Assembly: GCF_023195835.1 (NCBI RefSeq)
Contig: NZ_CP096200.1
Coordinates: 434,001-498,000, forward strand
Length of the DNA: 64,000 bases
DNA from: Vibrio sinaloensis
GTDB lineage: Bacteria; Pseudomonadota; Gammaproteobacteria; Enterobacterales; Vibrionaceae
Direction: 5' to 3'
The notes under the pieces were generated by a model, which saw only the letters and a list, made by a program, of their open reading frames with translations, did no database searches and was not told where the DNA came from. Both the position numbers and the translations under genes were made by a program. Shown here piece after piece: positions 27,575-36,425 of this stretch (position 1 is its first letter; the number at the start of each line of letters is the position of its first letter).

Positions 27575-29218
27575 ATGCGCCAGTTACTTAATGGCTTGTC
27601 TATCAAGCTACAGGTTGTTGTACCTGTAGTATTCACATTAGTCGTACTCATCGTCGGCATTACGTATAGCACCACTAGTCTCAGAAACGCGTTCAACCAA
27701 GTGACCGTATCCACCGAAGATGTCATCAATCATAAAGATGATCTGACTAAAATCATCGACAACACCTACGGTATGCGCATCAAGGCCATCTACAGCCTGT
27801 TCCGCGCTGACGACGTGGCTCAGCTTCAATCTACCCTACTCGCCAAACAAAACGATAATTTGCGTTTGCTCGATTCACTTCGCGACGTAAAAGGCTTAGA
27901 AAGAGAAGTGAAGCAAATGGAAGATGCGATTGAGGGGTATGTCAGTTACTCAATCAACACTATGGTGCCACTGCTGAATGTTAAGCACGGCCAAGCGAGT
28001 GTTTCACAAGCGTTTCAACGTGACTACGATCAAGCCTCTGCCCTCTACCGTGACAAGGGCAATCTTATGGTGAAGGGCATCGAAGATCTCTCTTCTAAGC
28101 TAAATGTGCTCGCCTTGGAGGAGCTCAATCACAACGAAGCCATCCACTCAGGGGTTATGAGTCAGGCCATTGTAGGCTTAGCTGCCGTGTTGCTGATCGC
28201 GATAGTGATCAGTTGGGTACTGGCCGGCATTATCGTCACCCCGATCAAACAGCTGCAAAAAGCGATGCAAGCATTGGCTCAAGGCAACCTGCAAGTTAGT
28301 GTCAAGGAAGAAGGCAACAACGAAATTAGTGCACTGTCGAGAGACTTCAATTCAACTATTGCTCAACTAAAAGGGACCGTTGATTCTTTAGTTCGCATCA
28401 GTGTTGACGTTGCCTCTGCCTCTACTGAACTCGCTGCTGTGATGACCCAGTCGAGTGTCAACTCAGACCAAGAGAAAAACGAAGTTGAACAAGTCGCTTC
28501 AGCTATCGATCAAATGGAAAGCACTGCAAGCGAGGTGACTCAAAACGCGAACCTTGCCGATCAAGCCTCAAGTAACGCAAACAAAATGGCCAAAGAGAGC
28601 TTGGCTATCTTCGAGCAAAATATTCGTGAGAGCGCCAAAATGGCACAGCAGATGACCCATGCCGCCAACGTGGTGAACAATCTGAAAGATCAATCTGAGC
28701 AAATCGGTAAGTTCATCGAAATGATCGAAGGTATTTCAGAGCAAACCAACTTATTGGCACTCAATGCTGCGATTGAAGCCGCGCGTGCTGGTGAAAGTGG
28801 ACGTGGCTTTGCGGTAGTGGCTGACGAAGTACGCATGCTGGCCGCGCGTACTCAAGAGTCGACCAAAGAGATTCAGACGATTATCGAAGACCTGCAGCAC
28901 CAATCAGGCACAGCCAATGACAGCATGGCATCAAGCTTGACCCTGCTGGAGCAAAACCAGCAACAAGCGGCTCAGGTCAGCCAAGCCCTGACCGACATTA
29001 GCCACTCCATTTCCGAGTTGACCTCCCTCAACGCTCAAGTGGCCGTCGCGTCTGAAGAACAAGGTCAAGTGACCTCGGATGTGAACAAAAACTTGGGGAA
29101 CATCTACGAGTTAGTCAGTCAAAATGTCACCGGTATTACTCAAGCGGCAGCGGCGAGCCAAGAGTTATCGACACTTGCTGAAAACCAAAAACAGCAACTC
29201 GGCTTTTTCAAAGTCTAA
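27575..29218 (+). CDS. Methyl-accepting chemotaxis protein
   Basis: Chemoreceptor of 547 residues: membrane helix 1 (about 12-34), a periplasmic helical-bundle sensor (about 35-190), helix 2 (about 193-216), HAMP (about 217-270) and cytoplasmic signalling domain. The invariant hairpin tip [19 protein letters not shown] lies near residue 390. It has no C-terminal CheR/CheB pentapeptide. Ligand unknown. It sits divergent from pstS, but no PHO control is evident for it. Confidence 0.93.
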   Translation: MRQLLNGLSIKLQVVVPVVFTLVVLIVGITYSTTSLRNAFNQVTVSTEDVINHKDDLTKIIDNTYGMRIKAIYSLFRADDVAQLQSTLLAKQNDNLRLLDSLRDVKGLEREVKQMEDAIEGYVSYSINTMVPLLNVKHGQASVSQAFQRDYDQASALYRDKGNLMVKGIEDLSSKLNVLALEELNHNEAIHSGVMSQAIVGLAAVLLIAIVISWVLAGIIVTPIKQLQKAMQALAQGNLQVSVKEEGNNEISALSRDFNSTIAQLKGTVDSLVRISVDVASASTELAAVMTQSSVNSDQEKNEVEQVASAIDQMESTASEVTQNANLADQASSNANKMAKESLAIFEQNIRESAKMAQQMTHAANVVNNLKDQSEQIGKFIEMIEGISEQTNLLALNAAIEAARAGESGRGFAVVADEVRMLAARTQESTKEIQTIIEDLQHQSGTANDSMASSLTLLEQNQQQAAQVSQALTDISHSISELTSLNAQVAVASEEQGQVTSDVNKNLGNIYELVSQNVTGITQAAAASQELSTLAENQKQQLGFFKV

Positions 29219-29224
29219 AAACCG

Positions 29225-29252
29225 AAAGGGTTGCCAAATGGCAACCCTTTTT
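29225..29252. terminator. Terminator after the chemoreceptor gene
   Basis: AAAGGGTTGCC-AAAT-GGCAACCCTTTTTT. The stem is flanked by A and T runs, so it can also end the converging helicase gene at 29259. Confidence 0.88.
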
Positions 29253-29258
29253 TGTTTG

Positions 29259-30590
29259 TTACTCGTCGTCAACTTTTGGCGCGACTTTCTTTTTAGGGAT
29301 AAATACACTATCCCCCACCGCCACATTTTGATGGAAGCTCTTGTCTCGCTTAATCGGCTTCTTAGCCGCTTTCTTCGCTTGAGGCTTAGCTTTCTTAACG
29401 GCTTTCCCTTTACCACGAAAATCGGGTTTACGTGGTTTGATGCCTTTAAACTTACCTTTTAACCCTTCTAGCTCAGAGAAGCTCAAATCTTGCTGCAAAA
29501 ATGTTTCTACACGCTTAAAGCTATCCCAGTCTTTTGGACCAACGAGAGAAATAGCGTCGCCTTTGTTGCCCGCGCGTCCCGTGCGGCCAACTCGGTGCAC
29601 ATACTCTTCGCTGTGTTTTGGCATATCGAAGTTGATCACGTGAGTCACGTTAGCAATGTCTAAACCTCGGGATGCGATATCTGTGGTCACCAGAATCTTA
29701 AACACTGCGCGTTCAAATTGACTCATAATGGTATTGCGCTGAGTCTGAGTAAGGCCGCCACTCAGGGCGATTGCTTTGAGCTTCTTCTCATTCAGTTTCT
29801 CAGTCAGACGCTCAGTGTCTGCGCGAGTCGCGGTAAAGATAATGACCTGCTTATACTCGGCGTCATTAAGAACGCGCTCAAGAATCGCTTCTTTGTGATC
29901 TAGGTGATCACATAGGTAAAATTTTTGCGTGATGTCTTTGTGCTCTTCACTGCCGGCGCCAATCGCAATGCGTTTCGGCGCATCGAGCATCTCACTCGCA
30001 ATCTCATTAACATCGGTATGATCCAAGGTGGCTGAAAACATCAATGTCTGACGGCGACGATGTTTTGCCGCTTTGTGAATACGGCGCAGCTCAGGTGCAA
30101 AACCAAGGTCAAGCATACGATCGGCTTCATCGAGCACTAAGGTTTCCAACCCATCGAGAAATAGTGAGCGGTGCTCTAAATGGTCAGCCAAACGTCCAGG
30201 CGTTGCCACAATAAACTTAGGATAGCGACGCAGTGCTTTCACTTGATCGTTAAAGTTTTCTCCGCCAACCACTAAGGTAGCATCGTAAGACAAGCCGCCA
30301 AGCATTGAGCGCAGTTCACCATAAACTTGCTTAGCCAACTCTCGAGTCGGCGCCAAAATCAAACCGCGAGGGTCTTTTGCTGAAAACGCTTTGTTTTTTA
30401 AAGACTTGTGCAACATAGGTAGAACAAATGCCAGCGTTTTACCTGAACCTGTTTTTGAAGAAGCTAACAGATCCTTGCCCGCAATCGCCACGGGAATGGC
30501 GCGCTGCTGTATCTCTGTTGCTTGCTTAAAATCGTAATGTTTCAAGTTTTTAAGTAAGCGATTGTCTAAGCCTAAATCTTTAAACTGCAA
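29259..30590 (-). CDS. DEAD-box ATP-dependent RNA helicase
   Basis: RNA helicase of 443 residues in the RhlE-like group, acting in RNA remodelling or ribosome assembly. Motifs: Q-motif region (QATEIQQRAIPVAI), I ASSKTGSGKT, Ia PTRELAKQ, II VLDEADRML, III SATL, V TDIASRGLDI, VI HRVGRTGRAG. The Lys/Arg-rich tail (about 375-443) is an RNA-binding extension. I chose the TTG at 30590 because GGAG is 6 bp upstream and it gives the typical start MQFKDLGLDNRLL; the ATG at 30650 would add 20 unrelated residues. Confidence 0.92.
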   Translation of the reverse strand: MQFKDLGLDNRLLKNLKHYDFKQATEIQQRAIPVAIAGKDLLASSKTGSGKTLAFVLPMLHKSLKNKAFSAKDPRGLILAPTRELAKQVYGELRSMLGGLSYDATLVVGGENFNDQVKALRRYPKFIVATPGRLADHLEHRSLFLDGLETLVLDEADRMLDLGFAPELRRIHKAAKHRRRQTLMFSATLDHTDVNEIASEMLDAPKRIAIGAGSEEHKDITQKFYLCDHLDHKEAILERVLNDAEYKQVIIFTATRADTERLTEKLNEKKLKAIALSGGLTQTQRNTIMSQFERAVFKILVTTDIASRGLDIANVTHVINFDMPKHSEEYVHRVGRTGRAGNKGDAISLVGPKDWDSFKRVETFLQQDLSFSELEGLKGKFKGIKPRKPDFRGKGKAVKKAKPQAKKAAKKPIKRDKSFHQNVAVGDSVFIPKKKVAPKVDDE

Positions 30591-30830
30591 AGTATTCTCC
30601 AATTGAACTGTGTGTTGCAGGCACGACGTCAAAGGGTGCCGATTGAACACGAATAAAATAAAAAACAGGCTATGATAACTGTATTCAACGAAAGAGGATA
30701 GAGATCACAGAAAATAATCTCAGAACACAAATTATTGGCAAAATCAGTCGATAGATCACCTTGCACTGATTGCTCTCGCCAATGAGACATTGATCAACTA
30801 ATTCGATAATTGCTTCAATTCTTGGGTTTT

Positions 30831-30863
30831 TTTGACTTTGACCTACTTTAGGATGCCTATAAT
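30831..30863 (+). promoter_or_regulatory. Candidate lpp promoter
   Basis: A perfect TATAAT at 30858-30863 lies about 80 bp before the lpp ATG. TTGACT/TTTGAC-like -35 text occurs at 30831-30842, though spacing is not ideal. The remaining part of the 354-bp gap (30591-30944) is AT-rich with no gene seen. Confidence 0.5.
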
Positions 30864-30944
30864 TAGAGCTACACTGAACACGTCACTATAAGATTAAGAA
30901 GTTATAGGGCGTTTATTGATACTTATACATGCAAGGAGTTCTCT

Positions 30945-31193
30945 ATGAACAAAATGTTGATCGCAGCTGCAGCGTCTTCTGTTCTTCTACTAGCTGGCTG
31001 TGCTTCTGGTCCTGATGAAGCAACTACAGCGAAAATGGATGAGCTAAGCAACCAAGTCAGCCAACTAAGCCAAGACGTTCAAGCTCTACAATCAGAAGTA
31101 CGTAAATCGAACGACTCAGCGATGGCAGCTCAAGAAGAAGCAGCACGCGCTAACGAGCGTATCGACAACATTGCTCAGTCTTACACTAAGTAA
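30945..31193 (+). CDS. lpp: Braun-type murein lipoprotein Lpp
   Basis: Small outer-membrane lipoprotein of 82 residues. The lipobox LLLAGC gives lipidation at Cys19. The mature part is a heptad helix (MDELSNQVSQLSQDVQAL) that forms a trimeric coiled coil. It ends SYTK, with the C-terminal lysine used in E. coli Lpp for attachment to peptidoglycan. A strong AGGAG precedes the ATG. The convergent neighbour encodes an L,D-transpeptidase, the class of enzyme that makes that attachment. Confidence 0.92.
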   Translation: MNKMLIAAAASSVLLLAGCASGPDEATTAKMDELSNQVSQLSQDVQALQSEVRKSNDSAMAAQEEAARANERIDNIAQSYTK

Positions 31194-31204
31194 TAAGTCT
31201 TCCT

Positions 31205-31238
31205 AAAAAGAGGGTCAGCAAGCTGACCCTCTTTTTTT
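31205..31238. terminator. Bidirectional terminator between lpp and the L,D-transpeptidase gene
   Basis: AAAAAGAGGGTCAGC-AA-GCTGACCCTCTTTTTT, a long perfect stem with A and T runs on both sides. Confidence 0.93.
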
Positions 31239-31242
31239 ATGT

Positions 31243-32154
31243 CTAATAGATAAACGATGCGGCAACGATTTCAACCGGCACTCCATTTTGCGCCAAGATG
31301 GCGGCGCGAGCTTTCACATCAGAATGGTCAAACTCTTCAAGCCACCAGCTAAGCTCAATCGGAACTTCAAGGTCTTTCTTTACACCATCACTGCGCGTCA
31401 ACGGCTCATGGGCTTCGAGAAAAACGCTTCGATCCGGCTCAAGTGCAATTTTGATCGGCTCATTAATGACCCTCACCTTTTCACCTAACTCAACCTGAGC
31501 AAACAACCACTCAATATCTTTAGGCTCCATGCGAATACAACCAGAGCTCACCCGCAAGCCAATACCAAAATCTTTATTGGTCCCGTGAATCAGGTAGTCT
31601 CCGACGCCATAAGCCAGCCTCAAAGCATATTCGCCAAGCGGATTGTCTGGCCCTGCTGGCACCACGGCTGGCAGTTCAATACCTTTGGCCAAATACTCTT
31701 TGCGAATGGACGCTGGCGGTGTCCAAGTCGGATTTGGCCGTTTTTGACTGATGCGTGTTTCCATTTCTGGCGTGTCGCGACCAATGCGACCGATACCCAC
31801 CGGAAAAATATGCACCTTATTAATCTCAGGCTCGAAGTAGTAGAGGCGCAACTCTGCCAAGTTGATCACAATGCCTTGACGCTCTACATTGGGTAGGATT
31901 ATCTGAGTTGGAATCGTCAGTACGTAGTCCGCTTTTGGCAAGAAAGGGTCGACCCCTTTATTGGCTGCCATCAAAGAGAGAAATCCCACGTCATACTGTT
32001 TCGCTATCGTAGCCAGCGTCTCGCCTTCTTGTACTTGGTGAAACTGGGTTCGACCGACAATACTGCTGCCCTCCATCGGCAGCTCATAGGTCGCAGCAAA
32101 CAGCGGCGAACTGATAAAACAGCACCATGCGATTAATTTACGCACCATTCCCAT
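31243..32154 (-). CDS. L,D-transpeptidase (YkuD domain, ErfK/YbiS family)
   Basis: Periplasmic enzyme of up to 303 residues with a signal peptide (ending SPLFAATY), a LysM domain (about 37-82, HQVQEGETLATIAKQYDVG) and a YkuD catalytic domain. Active-site text is intact: HGTNKDFGIGLRVSSGCIRM with the nucleophilic Cys. Such enzymes tether Lpp to peptidoglycan or make 3-3 cross-links. Adjacency to lpp supports the tethering role. The start at 32154 overlaps photolyase by 17 bp (ATG 32148 by 11 bp), so it may be cotranscribed with the photolyase operon. Confidence 0.88.
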   Translation of the reverse strand: MGMVRKLIAWCCFISSPLFAATYELPMEGSSIVGRTQFHQVQEGETLATIAKQYDVGFLSLMAANKGVDPFLPKADYVLTIPTQIILPNVERQGIVINLAELRLYYFEPEINKVHIFPVGIGRIGRDTPEMETRISQKRPNPTWTPPASIRKEYLAKGIELPAVVPAGPDNPLGEYALRLAYGVGDYLIHGTNKDFGIGLRVSSGCIRMEPKDIEWLFAQVELGEKVRVINEPIKIALEPDRSVFLEAHEPLTRSDGVKKDLEVPIELSWWLEEFDHSDVKARAAILAQNGVPVEIVAASFIY

Positions 32155-33565
32155 TATCCTTGGCTTCTTTATAGAGGGCTAAGGTTATCTCCCTTTCGGT
32201 CTTGTGATCAACTATTGGCGCAGGATAAGACAAAGCTTTCGCATTCGGTGCTTTCCAAGGTTGGTGAATGTACTTTTTCGGCAGCTTAGCGAGCTCGGGA
32301 ATCCATGTGCACACAAAGTGGCCCTCTGGATCAAATCTCTCCCCCTGAGTCACCGGATTAAAAATCCGAAAATAGGGCTGACCATCACATCCGGTCGACG
32401 CACACCATTGCCAACCGCCATTGTTCGCCGCGTAGTCTCCATCAATGAGCTTAGACATAAAGTACGACTCTCCAATCCGCCAATCGACGTGCAGGTCTTT
32501 AACCAGGAAGCTAGCCACAATCATCCGCAGTCGATTGTGCATCCAGCCAGTGGCGTTGAGTTGCTTCATCGCAGCATCAACAATCGGGTAGCCGGTGGTG
32601 CCCGTTTTCCACGCTTCAATCCATGCTGGGTTGTTTTTCCAAATTAGCGCATCACCCCAAGGGGTAAAGCTGCGCCCTTTACTGAGTTTTGGTTCGAAAT
32701 AAATCAGGTGTTGGTAAAACTCACGCCAAATCAGCTCGCTTTGCCAAATCTCACGGCCTCCGACTAAGGGCAGTGCTTGCTGGTAAGTTAATCGTGCCAT
32801 GCACTGTCGAACCGAAAGCGCGCCAATCGCCAAATACGGAGATAACTTGCTGGTGCCAGCTACTGCAGGAAAATCGCGCTGCTTCTCGTAAGCGTCGGCT
32901 CTGTCACTATCAAATTGACGTAGTTGCTTGATAATACTCTCTGTGTCGACCGCATATCGCTCACTCGTTTGACGCGGATAATCAAAGCTAGACCGAGGTG
33001 ACAGTTCGCTTACAATCTCATCTCGCCATACCGCTTGTTGCGTCAGCGGCTGCAATTTCGTCACACGCCAAGGTGACTGATACATTTTCGCCAAGTAAGC
33101 TCGCTTGAACGGGGTAAACACTTTGAAGTAGTCACCCTGTTTATTTTTAACGCTGCCTGGTGGTAACAAACACTTGTCGTCAAACCCATGCCATTCAATG
33201 CCATCGGCCGCTAGTAGATCCACCAGTTGGCTGTCACGCTGCACTTCATTCACTTCGTACTCTTTGTTGAAGTAAACACCAGTGACAGCATGCTCACGCG
33301 CAAGCTTAGCCACCAACTGAGCAGACTCTGCAAACGTCGCAACTTGGGCGTACACGAGCGGAATGTTGTTTTGCTGGAGATCCTTTTGCACCTCAAATAG
33401 GCGGCGGTAGATCAAATCGGCCTGAATCGGCGCCAAGTCATGTGCTTGCCAGGAGTCTGGTGTCGCCACATATATAGCTAGAACCGGCTCGCCACTGATA
33501 GAGGCATGATATAAGGCCGTGTTGTCTTCTGCGCGTAAGTCCCTGCGAAGCCAAACCAGTTTCAT
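32138..33565 (-). CDS. phrB: Deoxyribodipyrimidine photolyase
   Basis: Light-driven repair of cyclobutane pyrimidine dimers; class I enzyme of 475 residues. N-terminal antenna-binding Rossmann domain (opens KLVWLRRDLRAEDN) and C-terminal FAD domain with TGYPIVDAAMKQLNATGWMHNR and DYAANNGGWQWCASTGCDGQ. It overlaps the MerR gene upstream by 4 bp and the transpeptidase gene downstream. Expression is presumably controlled by that MerR protein. Confidence 0.95.
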   Translation of the reverse strand: MKLVWLRRDLRAEDNTALYHASISGEPVLAIYVATPDSWQAHDLAPIQADLIYRRLFEVQKDLQQNNIPLVYAQVATFAESAQLVAKLAREHAVTGVYFNKEYEVNEVQRDSQLVDLLAADGIEWHGFDDKCLLPPGSVKNKQGDYFKVFTPFKRAYLAKMYQSPWRVTKLQPLTQQAVWRDEIVSELSPRSSFDYPRQTSERYAVDTESIIKQLRQFDSDRADAYEKQRDFPAVAGTSKLSPYLAIGALSVRQCMARLTYQQALPLVGGREIWQSELIWREFYQHLIYFEPKLSKGRSFTPWGDALIWKNNPAWIEAWKTGTTGYPIVDAAMKQLNATGWMHNRLRMIVASFLVKDLHVDWRIGESYFMSKLIDGDYAANNGGWQWCASTGCDGQPYFRIFNPVTQGERFDPEGHFVCTWIPELAKLPKKYIHQPWKAPNAKALSYPAPIVDHKTEREITLALYKEAKDNGNGA

Positions 33566-34362
33566 TCTACCCTCTCACTTTTTATCAGTTCTGACACCAG
33601 CACTTTGCCCTCAAAGTTTTGTTGAATGCGCTCTACAATGCTGTTTTGTGCCGCACTTAAAGGGCGAGAGCTATACAATGCCAGCGCCTGATAGCTGTCT
33701 AACCCTGGGTGGTCAATCAACCCAGATAAGTCATCGACGCCATCAATGATGACGATATTCATGCCCAACTCAGACAGTTTCATTGCCCACAATCGTGAAC
33801 CCACATCATTTACAGAATCGTAACTCACCAGTAAGCAGCGGCCGGCTCGAGCGGCTTTATTCTCTGCTTCTAAAATCGAACTTAATCGCGCCGATAAGAT
33901 GGCGTCCATCAAGCCTTTTTGCAGTGACCGCAAACCAAAACGGACCAGCGACAGCGCCTTCTCAGCAGGTTGGATAAACTGACTCTCAACCACCTCAAGC
34001 GGGTACTCTTTCAGCACTGTACTGGCAATCGATTCCGCTTTGCCTCTATTCAAATCAGCCAAGGCTTGCAGAAACTTCTCTACCTCTTCAAGTTGAAACT
34101 CTGCAGTAACAAAATCGCCATCGTTGTCGCTATTGGACTCCAGTACCGACTTCACTTTACCGATAGGCACACCTTTGTTGAGCCAACTTTGTATTTCACC
34201 AATCAAGGCGATATGTTTGTCCGTGTAGAGACGGTGACCTTTTTCGGTGCGCTGAGGCTGCACTAAGCTATATCGTCTCTGCCAAGCTCGCAATGTGACC
34301 GGCTTGACGCCAGTGATCTCTGACACTTCGCGAATTGCGTACAGCTTTTTTTCACAATCCAT
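33562..34362 (-). CDS. MerR-family regulator with cobalamin-binding-like domain
   Basis: Regulator of 266 residues. The N-terminal winged helix is typical of MerR (LYAIREVSEITGVKPVTLRAWQRRY), followed by a C-terminal region with the fold of B12-binding LitR/CarH proteins. The cobalamin motif D/E-x-H-x-x-G is degenerate: SVNDVG at residues 183-188, so the lower-ligand His is Asn185. Start 34362 is preferred to 34434 because the shorter protein begins at the conserved MerR domain. It overlaps both neighbours and is the likely regulator of this DUF523-merR-phrB operon, though the signal it senses is uncertain. Confidence 0.82.
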   Translation of the reverse strand: MDCEKKLYAIREVSEITGVKPVTLRAWQRRYSLVQPQRTEKGHRLYTDKHIALIGEIQSWLNKGVPIGKVKSVLESNSDNDGDFVTAEFQLEEVEKFLQALADLNRGKAESIASTVLKEYPLEVVESQFIQPAEKALSLVRFGLRSLQKGLMDAILSARLSSILEAENKAARAGRCLLVSYDSVNDVGSRLWAMKLSELGMNIVIIDGVDDLSGLIDHPGLDSYQALALYSSRPLSAAQNSIVERIQQNFEGKVLVSELIKSERVE

Positions 34363-35302
34363 AACGTAAACGTAACTCCTGTGGGTGAGGTTGAAGGAAT
34401 GCTTGGCCCGCCAAGTAGTCGTCAGGATGAGCATTCAAATAGTGTTTAAGTAGGGTCAACGGCGCAAGCAGAGGCAACAGACCTTCGCGATACTCATCGA
34501 TGACTCGACGTAGCTCTTGTTTTTGCTCTTTATCGAGATGGCGCTTGAAGTAGCCTTGGATGTGCATTAGGACGTTGGTGTTGTTCTTACGGCTGGCACG
34601 ATGTGCCATCGCGTTCATCAGGCCAAGACGGTAAAGCTTGAAGAACTCATCGATATCATACTCTTTAATGTTGGCGACAAGGCTACCCAACTCTTTATAA
34701 GAGGCGGGATGGTGCGCCATCAACGTCAGCTTGTAGCGAGAGTGGAAGGCGACAATTTTGCCACGGGTTGGCTCATCACCCATCGACTGATAGAAGTCAT
34801 ACAGGGAATAGATGCGAGTGATGAAGTTTTCTTTTAGCACAGGGTCATTGAGACGGCCATCTTCCTCTACGGGTAACCAAGGCATCGCCTTCATTAGCTC
34901 ATTGGTGTAAAGACCGACCCCAATCGCTTCTGAATTGTTCTTGCTGTACACCTTGACGCGTTCCATGCCACAGGTGGGCGATTTGGCACAAACGATGTAG
35001 CCACACAATTTTTCTGACTCAAGCTGCGCCACTTTATTCTTGGAGTAGTTGATCATGGTGTCAGTGTGGTCTTTGGTCGAATCTTTGGTCTCTACCAGCG
35101 CAATGCGCTCTTGATCAGATATCAAACGAATGGTTGGACGTGGTACTGGCATACCAGAGCCCACCTCGGGGCAGACAGGAACAAACTCAAAATAGGGCGC
35201 GAGTTCCTTGGTCACAAACTTACTGATCTTGTGTCCAGAGTCGAAACGCACTTTTTCACCAAGTACACATGAGCTAATACCGATTTTGATTTGCTGGTCC
35301 AT
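34352..35302 (-). CDS. DUF523 / DUF1722 (YbgA) protein
   Basis: Cytoplasmic protein of 316 residues. The N-terminal DUF523 half has conserved cysteines (IGISSCVLGEKVRFD, VPVCPEVGSGMPVPR, CAKSPTCGMERV), suggesting metal or cluster binding. The C-terminal DUF1722/YbgA half follows. The fusion is common next to photolyase genes and light-regulated MerR genes. Biochemical function is unknown. First gene of the operon, with GGAG before ATG 35302; it overlaps the MerR gene by 11 bp. Confidence 0.85.
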   Translation of the reverse strand: MDQQIKIGISSCVLGEKVRFDSGHKISKFVTKELAPYFEFVPVCPEVGSGMPVPRPTIRLISDQERIALVETKDSTKDHTDTMINYSKNKVAQLESEKLCGYIVCAKSPTCGMERVKVYSKNNSEAIGVGLYTNELMKAMPWLPVEEDGRLNDPVLKENFITRIYSLYDFYQSMGDEPTRGKIVAFHSRYKLTLMAHHPASYKELGSLVANIKEYDIDEFFKLYRLGLMNAMAHRASRKNNTNVLMHIQGYFKRHLDKEQKQELRRVIDEYREGLLPLLAPLTLLKHYLNAHPDDYLAGQAFLQPHPQELRLRYGL

Positions 35303-35327
35303 GACTGGCTCCTTGACATTGCTAAGC

Positions 35328-35350
35328 TATACAATTTTATTTGTTGTATA
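35328..35350. promoter_or_regulatory. Inverted repeat, candidate MerR operator 1
   Basis: TATACAA-N9-TTGTATA, perfect 7-bp arms, 26 bp upstream of the DUF523 start. Its half-site resembles the second repeat at 35375. Likely the operator of the photolyase-operon MerR protein; inferred. Confidence 0.6.
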
Positions 35351-35374
35351 AGTTTTAGCACAACTTTCATCAGG

Positions 35375-35397
35375 TGTACAAAAAAAATATTTGTACA
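35375..35397. promoter_or_regulatory. Inverted repeat, candidate MerR operator 2
   Basis: TGTACAAA-N7-TTTGTACA, perfect 8-bp arms. The shared core with operator 1 (TRTACAA) and similar 23-bp footprint suggest one dimeric regulator binds both. The rest of the 35303-35653 gap is AT-rich; promoters for deoD must lie there but I cannot place them. Confidence 0.6.
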
Positions 35398-35653
35398 ATT
35401 TCGAGCCTTTCCTACGATCAGAAGTCAATTTTGGTTCACAACCGCAGGCAAACGTTTTTACGAATCGATTGCCCAATCAGTTTCAACATTTTTAGTTATA
35501 TATAGCCAAAGGCTGGTACATTCCGCTGGTTTCTGTGACTCATCTCTCATGGAGAGAACCTAGATGCAGCTAGTATTGCCTCAACAGATTTTTCAAAATC
35601 AACATAATTAGTAATTAGAAACAGCAATTGCTAATAAATTTGGAGTATTGACT

Positions 35654-36364
35654 ATGGCAACCCCACACATTAATGCAAACCCAGGTGATTTCGCAGAAAC
35701 GGTTCTTATGCCAGGCGACCCACTTCGCGCTAAGTACATTGCCGATACGTTCTTAGAAGATGTACAACAAGTTTGTGATGTTCGTAACATGTTTGGTTAC
35801 ACAGGCACTTACAAAGGTAAGAAAGTGTCTGTGATGGGCCACGGTATGGGCATCCCATCATGCTGTATCTACGTTCACGAGCTCATCGCTGAGTACGGCG
35901 TGAAGAACGTGATTCGTGTCGGTAGCTGTGGTGCTGTGCGTGACGACGTTAAACTGATGGACGTTGTTATCGGCATGGGTGCATCGACTGACTCTAAAGT
36001 GAACCGTATCCGTTTCAACGACCACGACTTCGCCGCCATTGCTGACTTCGGCCTACTAGAAGAAGCCGTTAACCAAGCTCGCGCTCAACAAGTGCCAGTT
36101 AAAGTGGGTAACGTTTTCTCTGCTGACCTTTTCTACACTCCAGAAGCAGATATCTTCGAGAAGATGGAAAAGCTAGGCATTCTAGGTGTCGATATGGAAG
36201 CGGCCGGTATCTACGGCGTTGCAGCTGACCTAGGTGCAAAAGCACTGACTATCCTAACCGTTTCTGACCACATCATCCGTGGCGAGAAACTGAGCTCTGA
36301 AGAGCGTCAGAAGTCATTCAATGACATGATGAAAGTCGCACTAGAAACAGCGATCAACATCTAA
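35654..36364 (+). CDS. deoD: Purine nucleoside phosphorylase DeoD
   Basis: Phosphorolysis of purine (deoxy)nucleosides to base and (deoxy)ribose-1-phosphate; 236 residues, hexameric class. It opens [21 protein letters not shown], with [16 protein letters not shown] and the [15 protein letters not shown] nucleoside-binding segment. ATG 35654 has GGAG 8 bp upstream, so the TTG at 35648 is not needed. It stands apart from deoCAB, probably the second deoD on chromosome 2. Confidence 0.95.
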   Translation: MATPHINANPGDFAETVLMPGDPLRAKYIADTFLEDVQQVCDVRNMFGYTGTYKGKKVSVMGHGMGIPSCCIYVHELIAEYGVKNVIRVGSCGAVRDDVKLMDVVIGMGASTDSKVNRIRFNDHDFAAIADFGLLEEAVNQARAQQVPVKVGNVFSADLFYTPEADIFEKMEKLGILGVDMEAAGIYGVAADLGAKALTILTVSDHIIRGEKLSSEERQKSFNDMMKVALETAINI

Positions 36365-36377
36365 TTCGATTTACTTT

Positions 36378-36401
36378 GCCGCCAAGTAATCACTTGGTGG
36401 C
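36378..36401 (+). other. Hairpin after deoD
   Basis: Ten-base-pair stem GCCGCCAAGT-AATC-ACTTGGTGGC with one G-T pair. No T run follows, so it is not a classical terminator; it may protect the deoD 3' end or attenuate read-through. Confidence 0.5.
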
Positions 36402-36425
36402 CAGAATAATCCCGAGGGGGAGATA

